DNA from: UBA4466 sp963925035
Lineage (GTDB): Bacteria; Bacteroidota; Bacteroidia; Flavobacteriales_D; Crocinitomicaceae
DNA length: 64,000 nt
Assembly (NCBI GenBank): GCA_963925035.1
Contig: CAWUSK010000004.1
Location: 17,584-81,583, forward strand
Direction of reading: 5' to 3'
A program made the translations under genes and the position numbers. This document shows positions 26,412 through 34,802 of the stretch, in pieces; positions within the stretch are counted from its first letter, which is position 1; each line of letters opens with the position of its first letter. The notes below the pieces were generated by a model. The model did no database searches. It was not told where the DNA came from and saw only the letters and a program-made list of their open reading frames with translations.

Positions 26412-27536
26412 TTATTCTTCTTGCTTATTATCCACTGAGTCTTTGCTTTTTGAGTAAAAAACAGGCAGTCGAATTTTATTCCAATCTAAGGATTTAGGCA
26501 CTGTATCTCCCATTAGATATCCATAAGGTTTTAGTGTTGGTGAGTGATCGAAAATAACCTTTAAAATTGCAATCATTGGAATCGCCAAAAACATTCCTGA
26601 AATTCCAGCAAGAGAACCTCCAACAATTACTCCAACCATAGAAGTCAATGCATTGACACTGACTTTTGAGCCTACAACCATTGGAATAAGTATGTTGTTG
26701 TCGATAAATTGTACAATAACATTAACGGCAACTACAGCTACTATTAAACTTGGATCCGTGGAACCTGAAATGGCAATAAACGAACTGATTGTGCATGCTG
26801 CCATAATTCCAATGTAGGGAATGAGATTTAGAAAAGCCGTTAATACTCCTAAAAAGATGAAATACGGCACTCCAATTATCCACAATCCTAGGGATGTCAA
26901 TGAAGCAACAATTACCACTTCAATAAGCAGTCCTATTATATAACTTCGTACAACAGATTTAATTTTGGTAACAATTTCTTGTAAGTTTTCAATGTCTTTT
27001 TTGGCAACAAGCTTAAGAAAAAATCCAAGCAGTAACGATCGATAGTTGAGTATTAAAAATGTGTAAATTGGAATCAATATCATATACATAACTCCATTGG
27101 TAATTGTATTTACGGAAGAAGGTGAAATAACATCTACTTCTGACATCGTACTATCGATGTATGTTTTTTGTTCGGATATAGTCATTCCAAATTTAGAATA
27201 AATCCAATTTTGGACGTGCCAAACATTTTGATTTAAATTCTGTTTAATTGAAGGCAAATCATTCATGAATTCAGCAATTTGCTGACTCATAAATAATACT
27301 ACACCGGACATTACAAAAAGGGCTAAAAGAACTGTCAGCCCAATTGCAATAATATTTGGAAGTTTTAATTTTTCATTAAAAAATTTGGAAATGGGACGAA
27401 GTAATATGGCAAACAATAAAGCCATGATTAGAGGAAATAAAATGTCACTTCCAAGATAGATGAGTAAGAGTATAAATCCAATGATGAAAAATGCCGATGC
27501 TGCTCGTATCACTGCATTATTCGATTCTGGTTCCAT
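26412..27536 (-). CDS. AI-2E-family (PerM-like) permease
   Basis: A 374-residue membrane protein with about eight transmembrane segments, the conserved periplasmic loop with SIKQNLNQNVW, and the C-terminal GVIVGGSLAGISGMFLAIPM segment. The family exports varied small solutes or ions (for example Na+/H+ exchange has been reported in some members); the link to autoinducer-2 applies to only one E. coli protein. It starts 11 bp after the DUF2452 gene, so they share a transcript. Confidence 0.85.
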   Translation of the reverse strand: MEPESNNAVIRAASAFFIIGFILLLIYLGSDILFPLIMALLFAILLRPISKFFNEKLKLPNIIAIGLTVLLALFVMSGVVLFMSQQIAEFMNDLPSIKQNLNQNVWHVQNWIYSKFGMTISEQKTYIDSTMSEVDVISPSSVNTITNGVMYMILIPIYTFLILNYRSLLLGFFLKLVAKKDIENLQEIVTKIKSVVRSYIIGLLIEVVIVASLTSLGLWIIGVPYFIFLGVLTAFLNLIPYIGIMAACTISSFIAISGSTDPSLIVAVVAVNVIVQFIDNNILIPMVVGSKVSVNALTSMVGVIVGGSLAGISGMFLAIPMIAILKVIFDHSPTLKPYGYLMGDTVPKSLDWNKIRLPVFYSKSKDSVDNKQEE

Positions 27537-27547
27537 TGAATTTATAT

Positions 27548-28003
27548 TTATTTAGCGTTATCCAGTCCTCCTCCTTCCAATACATCCCACGTGTGATCAG
27601 CGAGTAATCGAACAGTCGCTAGAAAATCAAAAGATTTCTTAGATCTTCCCCACTGATTTGGTGCAATGAGCGAAAGTAGATATGTGCTATCTTCTTTTTT
27701 GTATAAGTGATAAATGTGATTGATCAACGGTTCGAAGCGCATTTCAGCTTGGTAAATCATTTCTGAAATGTCTTTTCTGTTGTTCAATTTCTTCGCTTGT
27801 TCTGCCAATAATTGCATCTGCTGATAGATTTGATCTAACTGCATATCCGTTTGGAATTCCATCGCCGATAAAGCACGACCTTTTATCTTTCCTTTGTCTT
27901 CTGGTTTAACTAAAGCACTACCCGCATGATGCGGATACTCCAAAGAACTTGGGTTCTCAGTTATTTTATCGGGATCTATAGGATTTATAAACTCATCATT
28001 CAT
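27548..28003 (-). CDS. DUF2452-family protein
   Basis: A 151-residue soluble protein whose N-terminal NPIDPDKITENPSSLEYPHH, the KPEDKGKIKGRALSAM block and the C-terminal YLLSLIAPNQWG match the DUF2452 family of Bacteroidota. Its function is unknown. There is no signal peptide; the middle is a coiled amphipathic helix (QMQLLAEQAKKL). It lies between efp and the AI-2E permease. A perfect -7 box TACCTTTG (minus strand, 28008-28015) lies only 5 bp before the ATG, so its mRNA may be almost leaderless. Confidence 0.85.
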   Translation of the reverse strand: MNDEFINPIDPDKITENPSSLEYPHHAGSALVKPEDKGKIKGRALSAMEFQTDMQLDQIYQQMQLLAEQAKKLNNRKDISEMIYQAEMRFEPLINHIYHLYKKEDSTYLLSLIAPNQWGRSKKSFDFLATVRLLADHTWDVLEGGGLDNAK

Positions 28004-28007
28004 GGCT

Positions 28008-28015
28008 CAAAGGTA
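28008..28015 (-). promoter_or_regulatory. Promoter -7 element very close to the DUF2452 start codon
   Basis: TACCTTTG on the minus strand fits TAnnTTTG. With normal spacing transcription would begin at or next to the ATG at 28003. The EF-P terminator lies just upstream, so a separate promoter here is needed. Confidence 0.45.
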
Positions 28016-28028
28016 CAATAAAGCACAA

Positions 28029-28055
28029 AAAAAAGGAAGCAACTTGCTTCCTTTT
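28029..28055 (-). terminator. Intrinsic terminator of efp
   Basis: Seven-base perfect stem GGAAGCA/TGCTTCC (28035-28041 / 28045-28051) with a three-base loop; on the minus strand it is followed by eight U. Confidence 0.9.
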
Positions 28056-28075
28056 AGTTAAAATATGTTAGGATG

Positions 28076-28639
28076 TTATTTTACGCGTTCAACGTAAACA
28101 CCAGTTCTTGTATCTACTTTAATTACTTCACCATTGTCAATAAACAAAGGAACACGCACTTCTGCTCCAGTTGCAATTGTCGCAGGCTTCATTGAGTTTG
28201 TTGCAGTATCTCCTTTTACGCCAGGTTCGGTATATGTTACTTCAGATATAATATACATTGGTAGTTCAAGTACAATAGGCATTTCTTCTTCAGCGTGGAA
28301 AAGGATGTTACAAATCATTCCTTCCTCTAAAAACAAAGGCTTATCAACCATAGAAGCTGGAATGTTCACTTGTTCAAATGTCTCATTGTTCATAAAAACA
28401 TAAGAATCTCCCTCTTTATATAAATATTGATATTCTCTATTTTCAATTCGGACTATTTCAATTTTGTGTCCAGCAGAAAATGTAAAATCCAATACTTTTC
28501 CAGACTCAATTTGGCGCATTTTCGTACGTACAAATGCAGGTCCTTTCCCAGGTTTTACGTGTTGAAACTCAATTATTTGAGCTAATTTTCCGTTGTGATT
28601 GATACACAATCCGTTTTTTATATCTGATGTATTTGCCAT
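28076..28639 (-). CDS. efp: Translation elongation factor P
   Basis: A 187-residue EF-P that relieves ribosome stalling at polyproline. The three beta-barrel domains are complete. The loop KPGKGPAF carries the lysine (K32, equivalent to E. coli K34) that is post-translationally modified in many bacteria; flanking residues are of the lysine, not the arginine (EarP) type. No modification enzyme is adjacent. The C-terminal TRTGVYVERVK is typical. A perfect terminator follows. Confidence 0.96.
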   Translation of the reverse strand: MANTSDIKNGLCINHNGKLAQIIEFQHVKPGKGPAFVRTKMRQIESGKVLDFTFSAGHKIEIVRIENREYQYLYKEGDSYVFMNNETFEQVNIPASMVDKPLFLEEGMICNILFHAEEEMPIVLELPMYIISEVTYTEPGVKGDTATNSMKPATIATGAEVRVPLFIDNGEVIKVDTRTGVYVERVK

Positions 28640-28723
28640 GTCAATTTTTGTTGTGGACGCTAATATAATAATTTTTTAAGTCTACGTCGTTGGCGATTGG
28701 TGAATAATAGTGATATTTGGACT

Positions 28724-29584
28724 ATGACATGGAAAGAGTTTTTTGAATACGAGATATTTAAGTTCGGTAAGTTTGAACTTCTGACAGGTAATTTATTGAT
28801 TGCCTGTGCAATTATTGTCGGAACAGTTTTGGGCTTAATGTTTCTAAAACGTGTTATTCTGAGACCTCGAATTTTCAAGGATAAAATTGACGATAAAAGC
28901 AGAATGTCAATATACCTGCTGACCAAGTACTTTGTATGGATTGTTAGTACAATTTTTGTTCTACAGGCAATTGGATTTCAAATTACTGCAATCTTAATTG
29001 GTTCTTCTGCCTTGTTAATTGGTTTGGGACTTGGACTTCAAAATATTTTCAAAGACTTAGTTTCTGGCTTATTTTTGCTTTTTGAAGGGACAATGAAAGT
29101 TGGAGATATCATTGAGGCTGATGGGGTAATTGGTAGGGTAGTCGATATCAATTTGAGATCGTCTGAATTAGTAACACGAGAAGATGTAAAGATAATTATT
29201 CCAAATTCTAGATTTATAACTGATCAAGTCGTGAATTGGTCACACGATGAGGAAAATATCCGATTTGAAATCAATGTTGGCTTGGCTTATGGAACTGACG
29301 TAGAAAAGGCTATTTCACTTTTGCAAGAAGTGTTGAACGAAAATAAAGACGTTATGAAAAAGCCACAAAGTTTTGTGCGTTTCACAAATTTCGGAGACTC
29401 TTCACTTGATTTTGAATTGATTTTTTGGTCCTCTGAAATGTTCACGATTAATACTATTAAGTCGGATTTAAGACGTCAGGTTTATAAGAAACTGAACGAT
29501 AACAAAATGGTAATTCCTTTCCCACAAAGAGACGTTCATATTAAAGGACTTGAAAATCTATCAATGACTGCGAGAAAGGATTAA
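28724..29584 (+). CDS. Small-conductance mechanosensitive channel (MscS family)
   Basis: Residues from the ATG at 28724 give 286 aa with three transmembrane helices. The pore helix reads LIGLGLGLQNIFKDLVSGLF, and the beta-domain IEADGVIGRVVDINLRSSELVTREDV and IIPNSRF are those of MscS. Upstream in-frame TTG (28697) and GTG (28700) would lengthen it by nine and eight residues; ATG gives the usual short N-terminus before TM1. It relieves hypo-osmotic pressure. Its stop overlaps the convergent FkbM-type gene by 4 bp. Confidence 0.88.
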   Translation: MTWKEFFEYEIFKFGKFELLTGNLLIACAIIVGTVLGLMFLKRVILRPRIFKDKIDDKSRMSIYLLTKYFVWIVSTIFVLQAIGFQITAILIGSSALLIGLGLGLQNIFKDLVSGLFLLFEGTMKVGDIIEADGVIGRVVDINLRSSELVTREDVKIIIPNSRFITDQVVNWSHDEENIRFEINVGLAYGTDVEKAISLLQEVLNENKDVMKKPQSFVRFTNFGDSSLDFELIFWSSEMFTINTIKSDLRRQVYKKLNDNKMVIPFPQRDVHIKGLENLSMTARKD

Positions 29585-30363
29585 AACTTTCCTTTGGCTT
29601 TCATTTTTTCTTCAAATGAAGTTGCTTTTGAACTGTGAACGAATAAGAAATCTCCTTGTTCGATTTGATAGCCAGTGTTTTCCTTCACGATTTTAAAATT
29701 GGCAATTCCATATTGGATATAACCTAGTTCAACGAAATAAGCAATCATTTCTTTCTCATTTTCTGGACCAATTTCAATTTGAGCGATAGGCAACTGTTTT
29801 TCAATTACTGATTTGAATTCTTTAAATACAACAACTTCATACCCTTCAATATCACACTTGATGTAATCGATTTTATCCAACGCACCAAGTAATTTGCTGC
29901 CTTTCAATAAGGCAACGTCGTGCGTTTTATGTGCTTGTTTTTCTTCTTCAGACGATGCAATATGAGGCAATCCAGTGCGAATCATTCCGTTCGACTCAGG
30001 CATAACCATTGTTATTATACCTTCTTCATTTCCCAACGCGCAATTGTGAATCGTTACGTTTGATTTACTTCCAATGAAGTAGTTAAGCACCTCAAAAAAC
30101 GGTTTTATCGGCTCGATTGAAACGAGTTTTCCTTTAGATGCAAGTCGTGAAAATGTTTTAGAAAAATAACCCAAATTTGCACCAATATCAACCACCGTAT
30201 CTGTTGGCTCTATAATGTCTTTTACCATGTAGTGGAACTTAAATCGCTCGTCTTTTTTCAGTAAACCAAGCGAGTACAAAAAATAAAAACCACGGTGTAG
30301 TGTTTTTAAATACGCTTTTTGACTCAAGATTTTAAAAAGTACCTTTTTGGCGAAAACAATCAT
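29581..30363 (-). CDS. FkbM-family methyltransferase
   Basis: A 260-residue SAM-dependent methyltransferase. The SAM-binding VDIGANLGYFSKTFSRL (near 75-91), SIEPIKPFF and KCDIEGYEVVVFKEF blocks define the FkbM family, whose members O-methylate sugars, polyketides or lipids. No glycan cluster is adjacent, so the substrate cannot be given. An N-terminal basic, hydrophobic stretch (about 60 residues) may associate with the membrane. Its 3' end overlaps that of the mscS gene. Confidence 0.82.
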   Translation of the reverse strand: MIVFAKKVLFKILSQKAYLKTLHRGFYFLYSLGLLKKDERFKFHYMVKDIIEPTDTVVDIGANLGYFSKTFSRLASKGKLVSIEPIKPFFEVLNYFIGSKSNVTIHNCALGNEEGIITMVMPESNGMIRTGLPHIASSEEEKQAHKTHDVALLKGSKLLGALDKIDYIKCDIEGYEVVVFKEFKSVIEKQLPIAQIEIGPENEKEMIAYFVELGYIQYGIANFKIVKENTGYQIEQGDFLFVHSSKATSFEEKMKAKGKF

Positions 30364-30412
30364 AGATGCATTGACTTATGAGGCGAATTTAATGTTTTTG
30401 TGTGAAAAATTA

Positions 30413-30443
30413 TTGAATGTTTAGAATTAATTCTCTATCTTCG
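30413..30443 (+). promoter_or_regulatory. Promoter for the candidate RNA
   Basis: TTG (30413-30415), 20 bp spacer, then TATCTTCG (30436-30443), one mismatch from TAnnTTTG. Transcription would begin near 30449-30450, exactly where the first hairpin of the predicted RNA begins. Confidence 0.5.
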
Positions 30444-30448
30444 ATTTA

Positions 30449-30671
30449 TGACTCGTACCAATACGATTGGTTTACAGTCAACTTCGCAAGAAGGACCCAT
30501 GTGGACAATTTGAAGCTTAAAATTTTACCTTAAGGAAAGACTCAGAGATACGATGGCGGGCCGCACTATTTTCGAATAGACAAGATTTATCTAACAGTGG
30601 ATTACAGAACATTTCAGCAATCCTAAACGTGTTACCTGAAGCTTCAGTTAACCCACCACATGGGTTTTTTT
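30449..30671 (+). ncRNA. Candidate structured small RNA of about 220 nt
   Basis: This stretch has no usable reading frame (the longest ATG frame is 21 codons) but dense, nested complementarity. A 5' hairpin combines TGACT/AGTCA (30449-30453 / 30476-30480) with ACCAAT/ATTGGT (30457-30462 / 30466-30471). A long-range helix ACCCATGTGG/CCACATGGGT (30495-30504 / 30656-30665) is stacked on TGAAGCTT/AAGCTTCA (30511-30518 / 30639-30646) and TTaAGGA/TCCTAA (30530-30536 / 30621-30626). An internal CTATT-UUCG-AATAG hairpin lies at 30566-30579. Seven U follow the closing helix. A promoter is placed so that the RNA would start at the first hairpin. The long rod with a closing helix recalls 6S RNA, but no known family is recognised. 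It could alternatively be the leader of the amidohydrolase gene 38 bp downstream. Confidence 0.55.
30650..30671 (+). terminator. Intrinsic terminator at the 3' end of the candidate RNA
   Basis: Local stem AACCCA/TGGGTT (30650-30655 / 30661-30666) followed by U; the same 3' strand can instead pair with 30495-30504 to form a longer helix that is also followed by the U-run. Confidence 0.75.
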
Positions 30672-30708
30672 AAATATAGTCTTAACTTAGGCCTTCAAAA
30701 TCTATTTT

Positions 30709-33700
30709 ATGTTGAAGTCGCTAAGTATACTTTCTTTTTTTATTCTTCTAATTTCTGGATCTTTCGCTCAAGACGAAAAAAAATGGGATGTCGCAAATCC
30801 TCCAGGTGAATGGGATTACGAAGAACTCAAGTTTACCACGGACGAAGGAACATGGATGAATTTGGATGTCAGCCCTGATGGTAAAAGCATCGTCTTCGAT
30901 ATGCTCGGAGATATTTATAGTATTCCAATGGCAGGCGGGAAAGCGACACCATTGAGAATAGGAATTCCTTTTGAAGTTCAACCGAGATTTAGTCCAGACG
31001 GTAAGCAAATTTCATTTACAAGTGACGCCGGTGGTGCAGATAATATTTGGGTGATGAATGCAGACGGTTCCGAACCAAAACAAATCACCAAAGAAGACTT
31101 TAGATTATTGAACAATGCTGTTTGGACGGCCGATGGGAACTACTTCATTGCGCGTAAACATTTCACATCAGGTCGCTCTCTTGGGGCTGGTGAAATGTGG
31201 ATGTACCACAAAACTGGTGGAAGTGGAATGCAACTGACAGAGCGCAAAAATGATCAACAAGATGTAAACGAACCTTGTATTTCTGCAGATGGTAAATATT
31301 TATATTATTCTGAGGACATGTATCCAGGCGGATATTTTCAGTACAATAAAGATCCAAACAAACAAATTTATGTCATTCAACGCTATGAGTTTGCTACAGG
31401 AGAAATAACTACGATTACCGGCGGACCAGGCGGAGCAGCGCGCCCTCAGATTTCCCCAGATGGTCAGAAATTAGCTTTTGTAAAGCGTGTAAGAACAAAA
31501 ACGGTTCTGTTTATTCACGATTTAAAAACCGGACAGGAGTATCCATTATACGAGAGCCTAAATAAAGACCAACAAGAAGCTTGGGCTGTATTTGGTGTTT
31601 ACCCAAATTTCGATTGGTCGAACAATGAGAACATCGTTTTTTGGTCAGGTGGAAAAATTAATACAATTAACGTCGCTTCATTGAAAGTGACAGAAATTCC
31701 TTTTTCTGCTGACGTTGAGGTGAAAATTGCAAAGGCATTAGAATTCGAAAATGATGCATCTCCAGAGGAATTTACAACACGCGTAATTCGTCATTTGGTA
31801 ACATCTCCAGATGAAAAAACCGTTGTTTTTAATGCTGTTGGTTATTTATGGAAAAAGTTACTTCCGAATGGTGTACCAGCTCGATTGACGAAAGGAGCGG
31901 ACTTTGAATTTGAACCGAGTTTTTCTCCAGATGGAGCAACAATCATCTACGTTTCCTGGAATGACATCGAATTGGGAGCATTGAACAAAATTTCAATTGC
32001 AGGAGGGAATCCAACAAAATTAACATCTGAAAAAGGAATTTATAGAACCCCAAGTTACTCTTCCGATGGTACTAAAATCGTTTATATTAAAGAAGGTGGA
32101 AATGATGACCAAGGATTTACTTACACGAAATCTCCAGGTATTTATTACATGAATGCATCTGGAGGTAAATCTACCTTCATCGGTGATTTTGGAGAATTTC
32201 CAATTTTCAACGAAAAAGGAAATAGAATCTTATTTCAAACTGGCGGTTCTTATTTTGGATCCTTAACGAAGGAATTAAAAAGTGTTGATTTGAATGGAAA
32301 AGATGAATTGACTCACATTAAATCGAAGTATGCAAACAGATTAGTACCAAGTCCTGATAACAAATGGGTAGCGTTTTCGTTGCTACATAAAGTATACCTT
32401 GCTCCAATTCCACCAACAGGACAAACATTAGACATTGATAACAATACAAGTGCAGTTCCGGTTAGTCAATTGGCCAGAGATGCTGGAATCAATATGCATT
32501 GGTCGAAAAACAGCGATAAAATTCATTGGACGTTAGGGGAAGAATATTACACAAACAAAATTGAAGACCGTTTCACGTTTCTACCAAATTCACCAGACTC
32601 TATTCCAGCAATGGATTCAGTAGGAGTGAAAATTAATTTAGTTACCAAAACCGATAAACCATCTGGAGTAATTGCTTTGAAAGGGGCTAGAATTATTACA
32701 ATGGAAGGGGATAAAGTGATTGAAAATGGAACAATTATTATCAAAGAAAATAGAATTGAATCCATCGGAGCAACGGAAGAAATTGCGATTCCTTCTGGGG
32801 CAAAAGTGTACGATCTATCTGGAAAAACGATTATGCCGGGAATGGTTGATGCACATGCACATATTGGAGCGTTTAGATACGGTTTGTCGACGCAAAAGCA
32901 TTGGCCATTTTACGCTAATCTTGCATTCGGAGTCACAACAGCGCACGATCCATCAGCACATACGGAAACGGTTTTTGCACTTTCAGAATTGATCAAAAGC
33001 GGGGAGATGGTCGGTCCAAGATTATTCTCTACTGGATTTATACTATACGGTGCAGATGGAGATTTCAAGGCCGTCGTAAACAATATTGACGACGCGCGTT
33101 CTGCCATCCGAAGAACAAAAGCATTCGGGGCGCTTTCAGTAAAGAGTTACAACCAACCACGACGTGAGCAAAGACAACAAATCATTCAGGCGGCAAAAGA
33201 GGAAGGAATTTTTGTTGTTCCGGAAGGAGGCTCAACGTTCTTTACTAACATGTCAATGATTGCAGACGGACATACGGGAATTGAACATAATATTCCTACA
33301 GCACCTGTTTATAAAGACATTACTACATTTTGGGGAGCAAGTCATACTGGTTATACACCAACACTGATTGTAAATTATGGTGGATTGAATGCCGAATATT
33401 ACTGGTACCAAAACACAAATGTATGGGAAAACGAAAAGTTGTTGAAGTTCCATCCAAGGTCAATAATTGATTCTCGTTCGAGACATAGAACAATGGCGCC
33501 CCAAGAAGAATACGAGAACGGGCATATCCTTGTTTCGAAATCTGTTAAGCAATTGGCAGATGCTGGTGTTAAAGTGAATTTAGGAGCTCACGGGCAATTG
33601 CAAGGATTAGGTGCACATTGGGAATTGTGGAGTTTGCAACAAGGTGGAATGACGAATATGGAGGCACTGCGAGCTGCAACATTGAACGGAGCTGATTACA

Positions 33701-33984
33701 TTGGGATGAGCAAAGATATTGGTTCCTTGGAAAAAGGGAAATTAGCTGACCTTGTGATCATGAATAAAAACCCATTGGATGATATTCAAAACTCGAACAC
33801 AATTATTTACACAATGATGAATGGAAGATTGTACGACACTGAAACGATGAATGAATTAGGAAATGAACCCAGCGAACGAACTCCGTTCTTCTGGGAGAAC
33901 AATAATTACAATCAAGCATTTCCTTGGCACGAAGAATCCAATAGTTTTATGCATCAGGAATGTGGATGTAGAGCTAGGCATTAA
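30709..33984 (+). CDS. Secreted TolB-like propeller plus amidohydrolase protein
   Basis: A 1091-residue exported protein. A signal peptide (1-20, cut after SFA) is followed by PD40/WD40-type propeller repeats (SPDGKSIVF, SPDGKQISF, SADGKYLYY, SPDGATIIY and others, to about residue 640), a short beta domain and a metal-dependent amidohydrolase barrel (about 650-1060) with PGMVDAHAHIG as the HxH metal site and KGKLADLVIMNKNP near the end. Such fusions are frequent in Bacteroidota and are thought to hydrolyse peptides or cyclic amides in the periplasm; the substrate is unknown. The tail HQECGCRARH is Cys-rich. It is monocistronic. Confidence 0.87.
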   Translation: MLKSLSILSFFILLISGSFAQDEKKWDVANPPGEWDYEELKFTTDEGTWMNLDVSPDGKSIVFDMLGDIYSIPMAGGKATPLRIGIPFEVQPRFSPDGKQISFTSDAGGADNIWVMNADGSEPKQITKEDFRLLNNAVWTADGNYFIARKHFTSGRSLGAGEMWMYHKTGGSGMQLTERKNDQQDVNEPCISADGKYLYYSEDMYPGGYFQYNKDPNKQIYVIQRYEFATGEITTITGGPGGAARPQISPDGQKLAFVKRVRTKTVLFIHDLKTGQEYPLYESLNKDQQEAWAVFGVYPNFDWSNNENIVFWSGGKINTINVASLKVTEIPFSADVEVKIAKALEFENDASPEEFTTRVIRHLVTSPDEKTVVFNAVGYLWKKLLPNGVPARLTKGADFEFEPSFSPDGATIIYVSWNDIELGALNKISIAGGNPTKLTSEKGIYRTPSYSSDGTKIVYIKEGGNDDQGFTYTKSPGIYYMNASGGKSTFIGDFGEFPIFNEKGNRILFQTGGSYFGSLTKELKSVDLNGKDELTHIKSKYANRLVPSPDNKWVAFSLLHKVYLAPIPPTGQTLDIDNNTSAVPVSQLARDAGINMHWSKNSDKIHWTLGEEYYTNKIEDRFTFLPNSPDSIPAMDSVGVKINLVTKTDKPSGVIALKGARIITMEGDKVIENGTIIIKENRIESIGATEEIAIPSGAKVYDLSGKTIMPGMVDAHAHIGAFRYGLSTQKHWPFYANLAFGVTTAHDPSAHTETVFALSELIKSGEMVGPRLFSTGFILYGADGDFKAVVNNIDDARSAIRRTKAFGALSVKSYNQPRREQRQQIIQAAKEEGIFVVPEGGSTFFTNMSMIADGHTGIEHNIPTAPVYKDITTFWGASHTGYTPTLIVNYGGLNAEYYWYQNTNVWENEKLLKFHPRSIIDSRSRHRTMAPQEEYENGHILVSKSVKQLADAGVKVNLGAHGQLQGLGAHWELWSLQQGGMTNMEALRAATLNGADYIGMSKDIGSLEKGKLADLVIMNKNPLDDIQNSNTIIYTMMNGRLYDTETMNELGNEPSERTPFFWENNNYNQAFPWHEESNSFMHQECGCRARH

Positions 33985-34001
33985 TAAATAAGAAATCGCT
34001 T

Positions 34002-34026
34002 CGTTTCATCGAAATGAACGTCTTTT
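34002..34026 (+). terminator. Probable terminator after the amidohydrolase gene
   Basis: CGTT-CAT pairs with ATG-AACG around a CGAA loop with one bulged T (34002-34009 / 34014-34020), followed by TCTTTTA. The U-run is imperfect. Confidence 0.45.
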
Positions 34027-34310
34027 ATTGAGAGGATTGGTTGATGTACCAGCATAAGGTGACCTTATTTTAGCGTGCTAATTTATTGAATAGTTTTAAT
34101 CGTACCGCTAATTACCCTTAATTGGAACTACCATTGGAATAAAAATGATACACAGAAATAGAAAAGGGTGGACATTTAATAATTGGCAGTATCAATATTA
34201 TAAACACCTTCATTTTCTAAAACCGCGAAAGCATTGGTTGAGCATCTTTTTGTGCTAAAAGCTATTGCTCTTATTTTTTAGAAATGACTTTCCAAAAAGG
34301 TTGGCCAATA
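34027..34310. other. Gene-free spacer, possible 37-codon remnant
   Basis: No convincing gene is present. A single small plus-strand frame at 34145-34258 (37 codons, basic and aromatic-rich, ending SIFLC) has no recognised relatives and no clear start signal; it may be debris. The rest is AT-rich sequence without strong hairpins. Confidence 0.4.
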
Positions 34311-34375
34311 AATTGTTTAATAAAAAATCATAATTATTAAACAATTTACAAACATTTGTTTAACTTTATAGTTGA
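34311..34375 (+). promoter_or_regulatory. Inverted-repeat operator and promoter region of the pterin operon
   Basis: AATTGTTTAATAA (34311-34323) is a perfect 13-base inverted repeat of TTATTAAACAATT (34334-34346) with a 10 bp spacer. ACAAACATTTGT follows directly (about 34347-34358), and further GTTTAA/TTAAAC words continue to the start codon. TAACTTTA near 34361-34368 is a possible -7 box. This is a typical layout for cooperative binding of a MerR- or other dimeric regulator. The photolyase-type clusters to which the downstream genes belong are often controlled by LitR/CarH-like MerR light sensors, but no such gene is in the window. Confidence 0.55.
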
Positions 34376-34394
34376 ATAATTAAACAGAATTAAT

Positions 34395-34802
34395 TTGAAA
34401 ACGGCAATCATTCGTAAAGAGCACTTTAACTCAGCGCATCGACTTAACAATCCAAATTGGTCGGAGGAAATGAATAAGGAGGTATTCGGGAAGTGCAATA
34501 ATCCTAATTTTCACGGGCACAATTACGATCTGGAAGTGAAAGTTGTTGGTGAAGTTGATTCAGAGACAGGATACGTGATGGATGTAAAAATTCTAAAGGA
34601 TTTAATTAAGAAAAATGTTTTGGATAAATACGATCACAAAAACCTCAATTTGGATGTAGATGATTTTAAATCAGTTAATCCAACAGCTGAAAATATTGCA
34701 CGTGTTGTGTACGATAATATACTAAATGACCTTCCTGAAGGTCTTGAATTAACAATTAGAATTTATGAAACTGAACGGAATTTCGCTGAATATCCAGCAT
34801 GA
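34395..34802 (+). CDS. 6-pyruvoyl-tetrahydropterin synthase, eukaryotic-type (PTPS-II) motif
   Basis: A 135-residue tunnelling-fold enzyme. Zinc ligands H15 (HFNSAHR) and H40/H42 and the catalytic Cys34 form the motif C34-x5-HGH, in FGKCNNPNFHGHNY. This spacing defines the PTPS-II branch (as in animal PTPS, which converts dihydroneopterin triphosphate to 6-pyruvoyl-tetrahydropterin), whereas QueD of queuosine synthesis has C-x3-HGH. The start codon is TTG: the next in-frame Met would remove the first zinc ligand. folE overlaps its 3' end by 38 bp. With folE and an SDR downstream the set resembles tetrahydrobiopterin synthesis, though the true product is untested. Confidence 0.85.
   Translation: MKTAIIRKEHFNSAHRLNNPNWSEEMNKEVFGKCNNPNFHGHNYDLEVKVVGEVDSETGYVMDVKILKDLIKKNVLDKYDHKNLNLDVDDFKSVNPTAENIARVVYDNILNDLPEGLELTIRIYETERNFAEYPA

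Noticed and set aside
26412..27536. Quorum-sensing (autoinducer-2) exporter
   Set aside because: The family name comes from one member; nothing nearby relates to AI-2 and most relatives have other substrates.
30530..30610. Strings in the candidate RNA similar to RNase P RNA conserved regions (GGAAAG, ATTACAGAAC)
   Set aside because: The complementary P4 sequences are absent and the element is about 220 nt, far shorter than a bacterial RNase P RNA.
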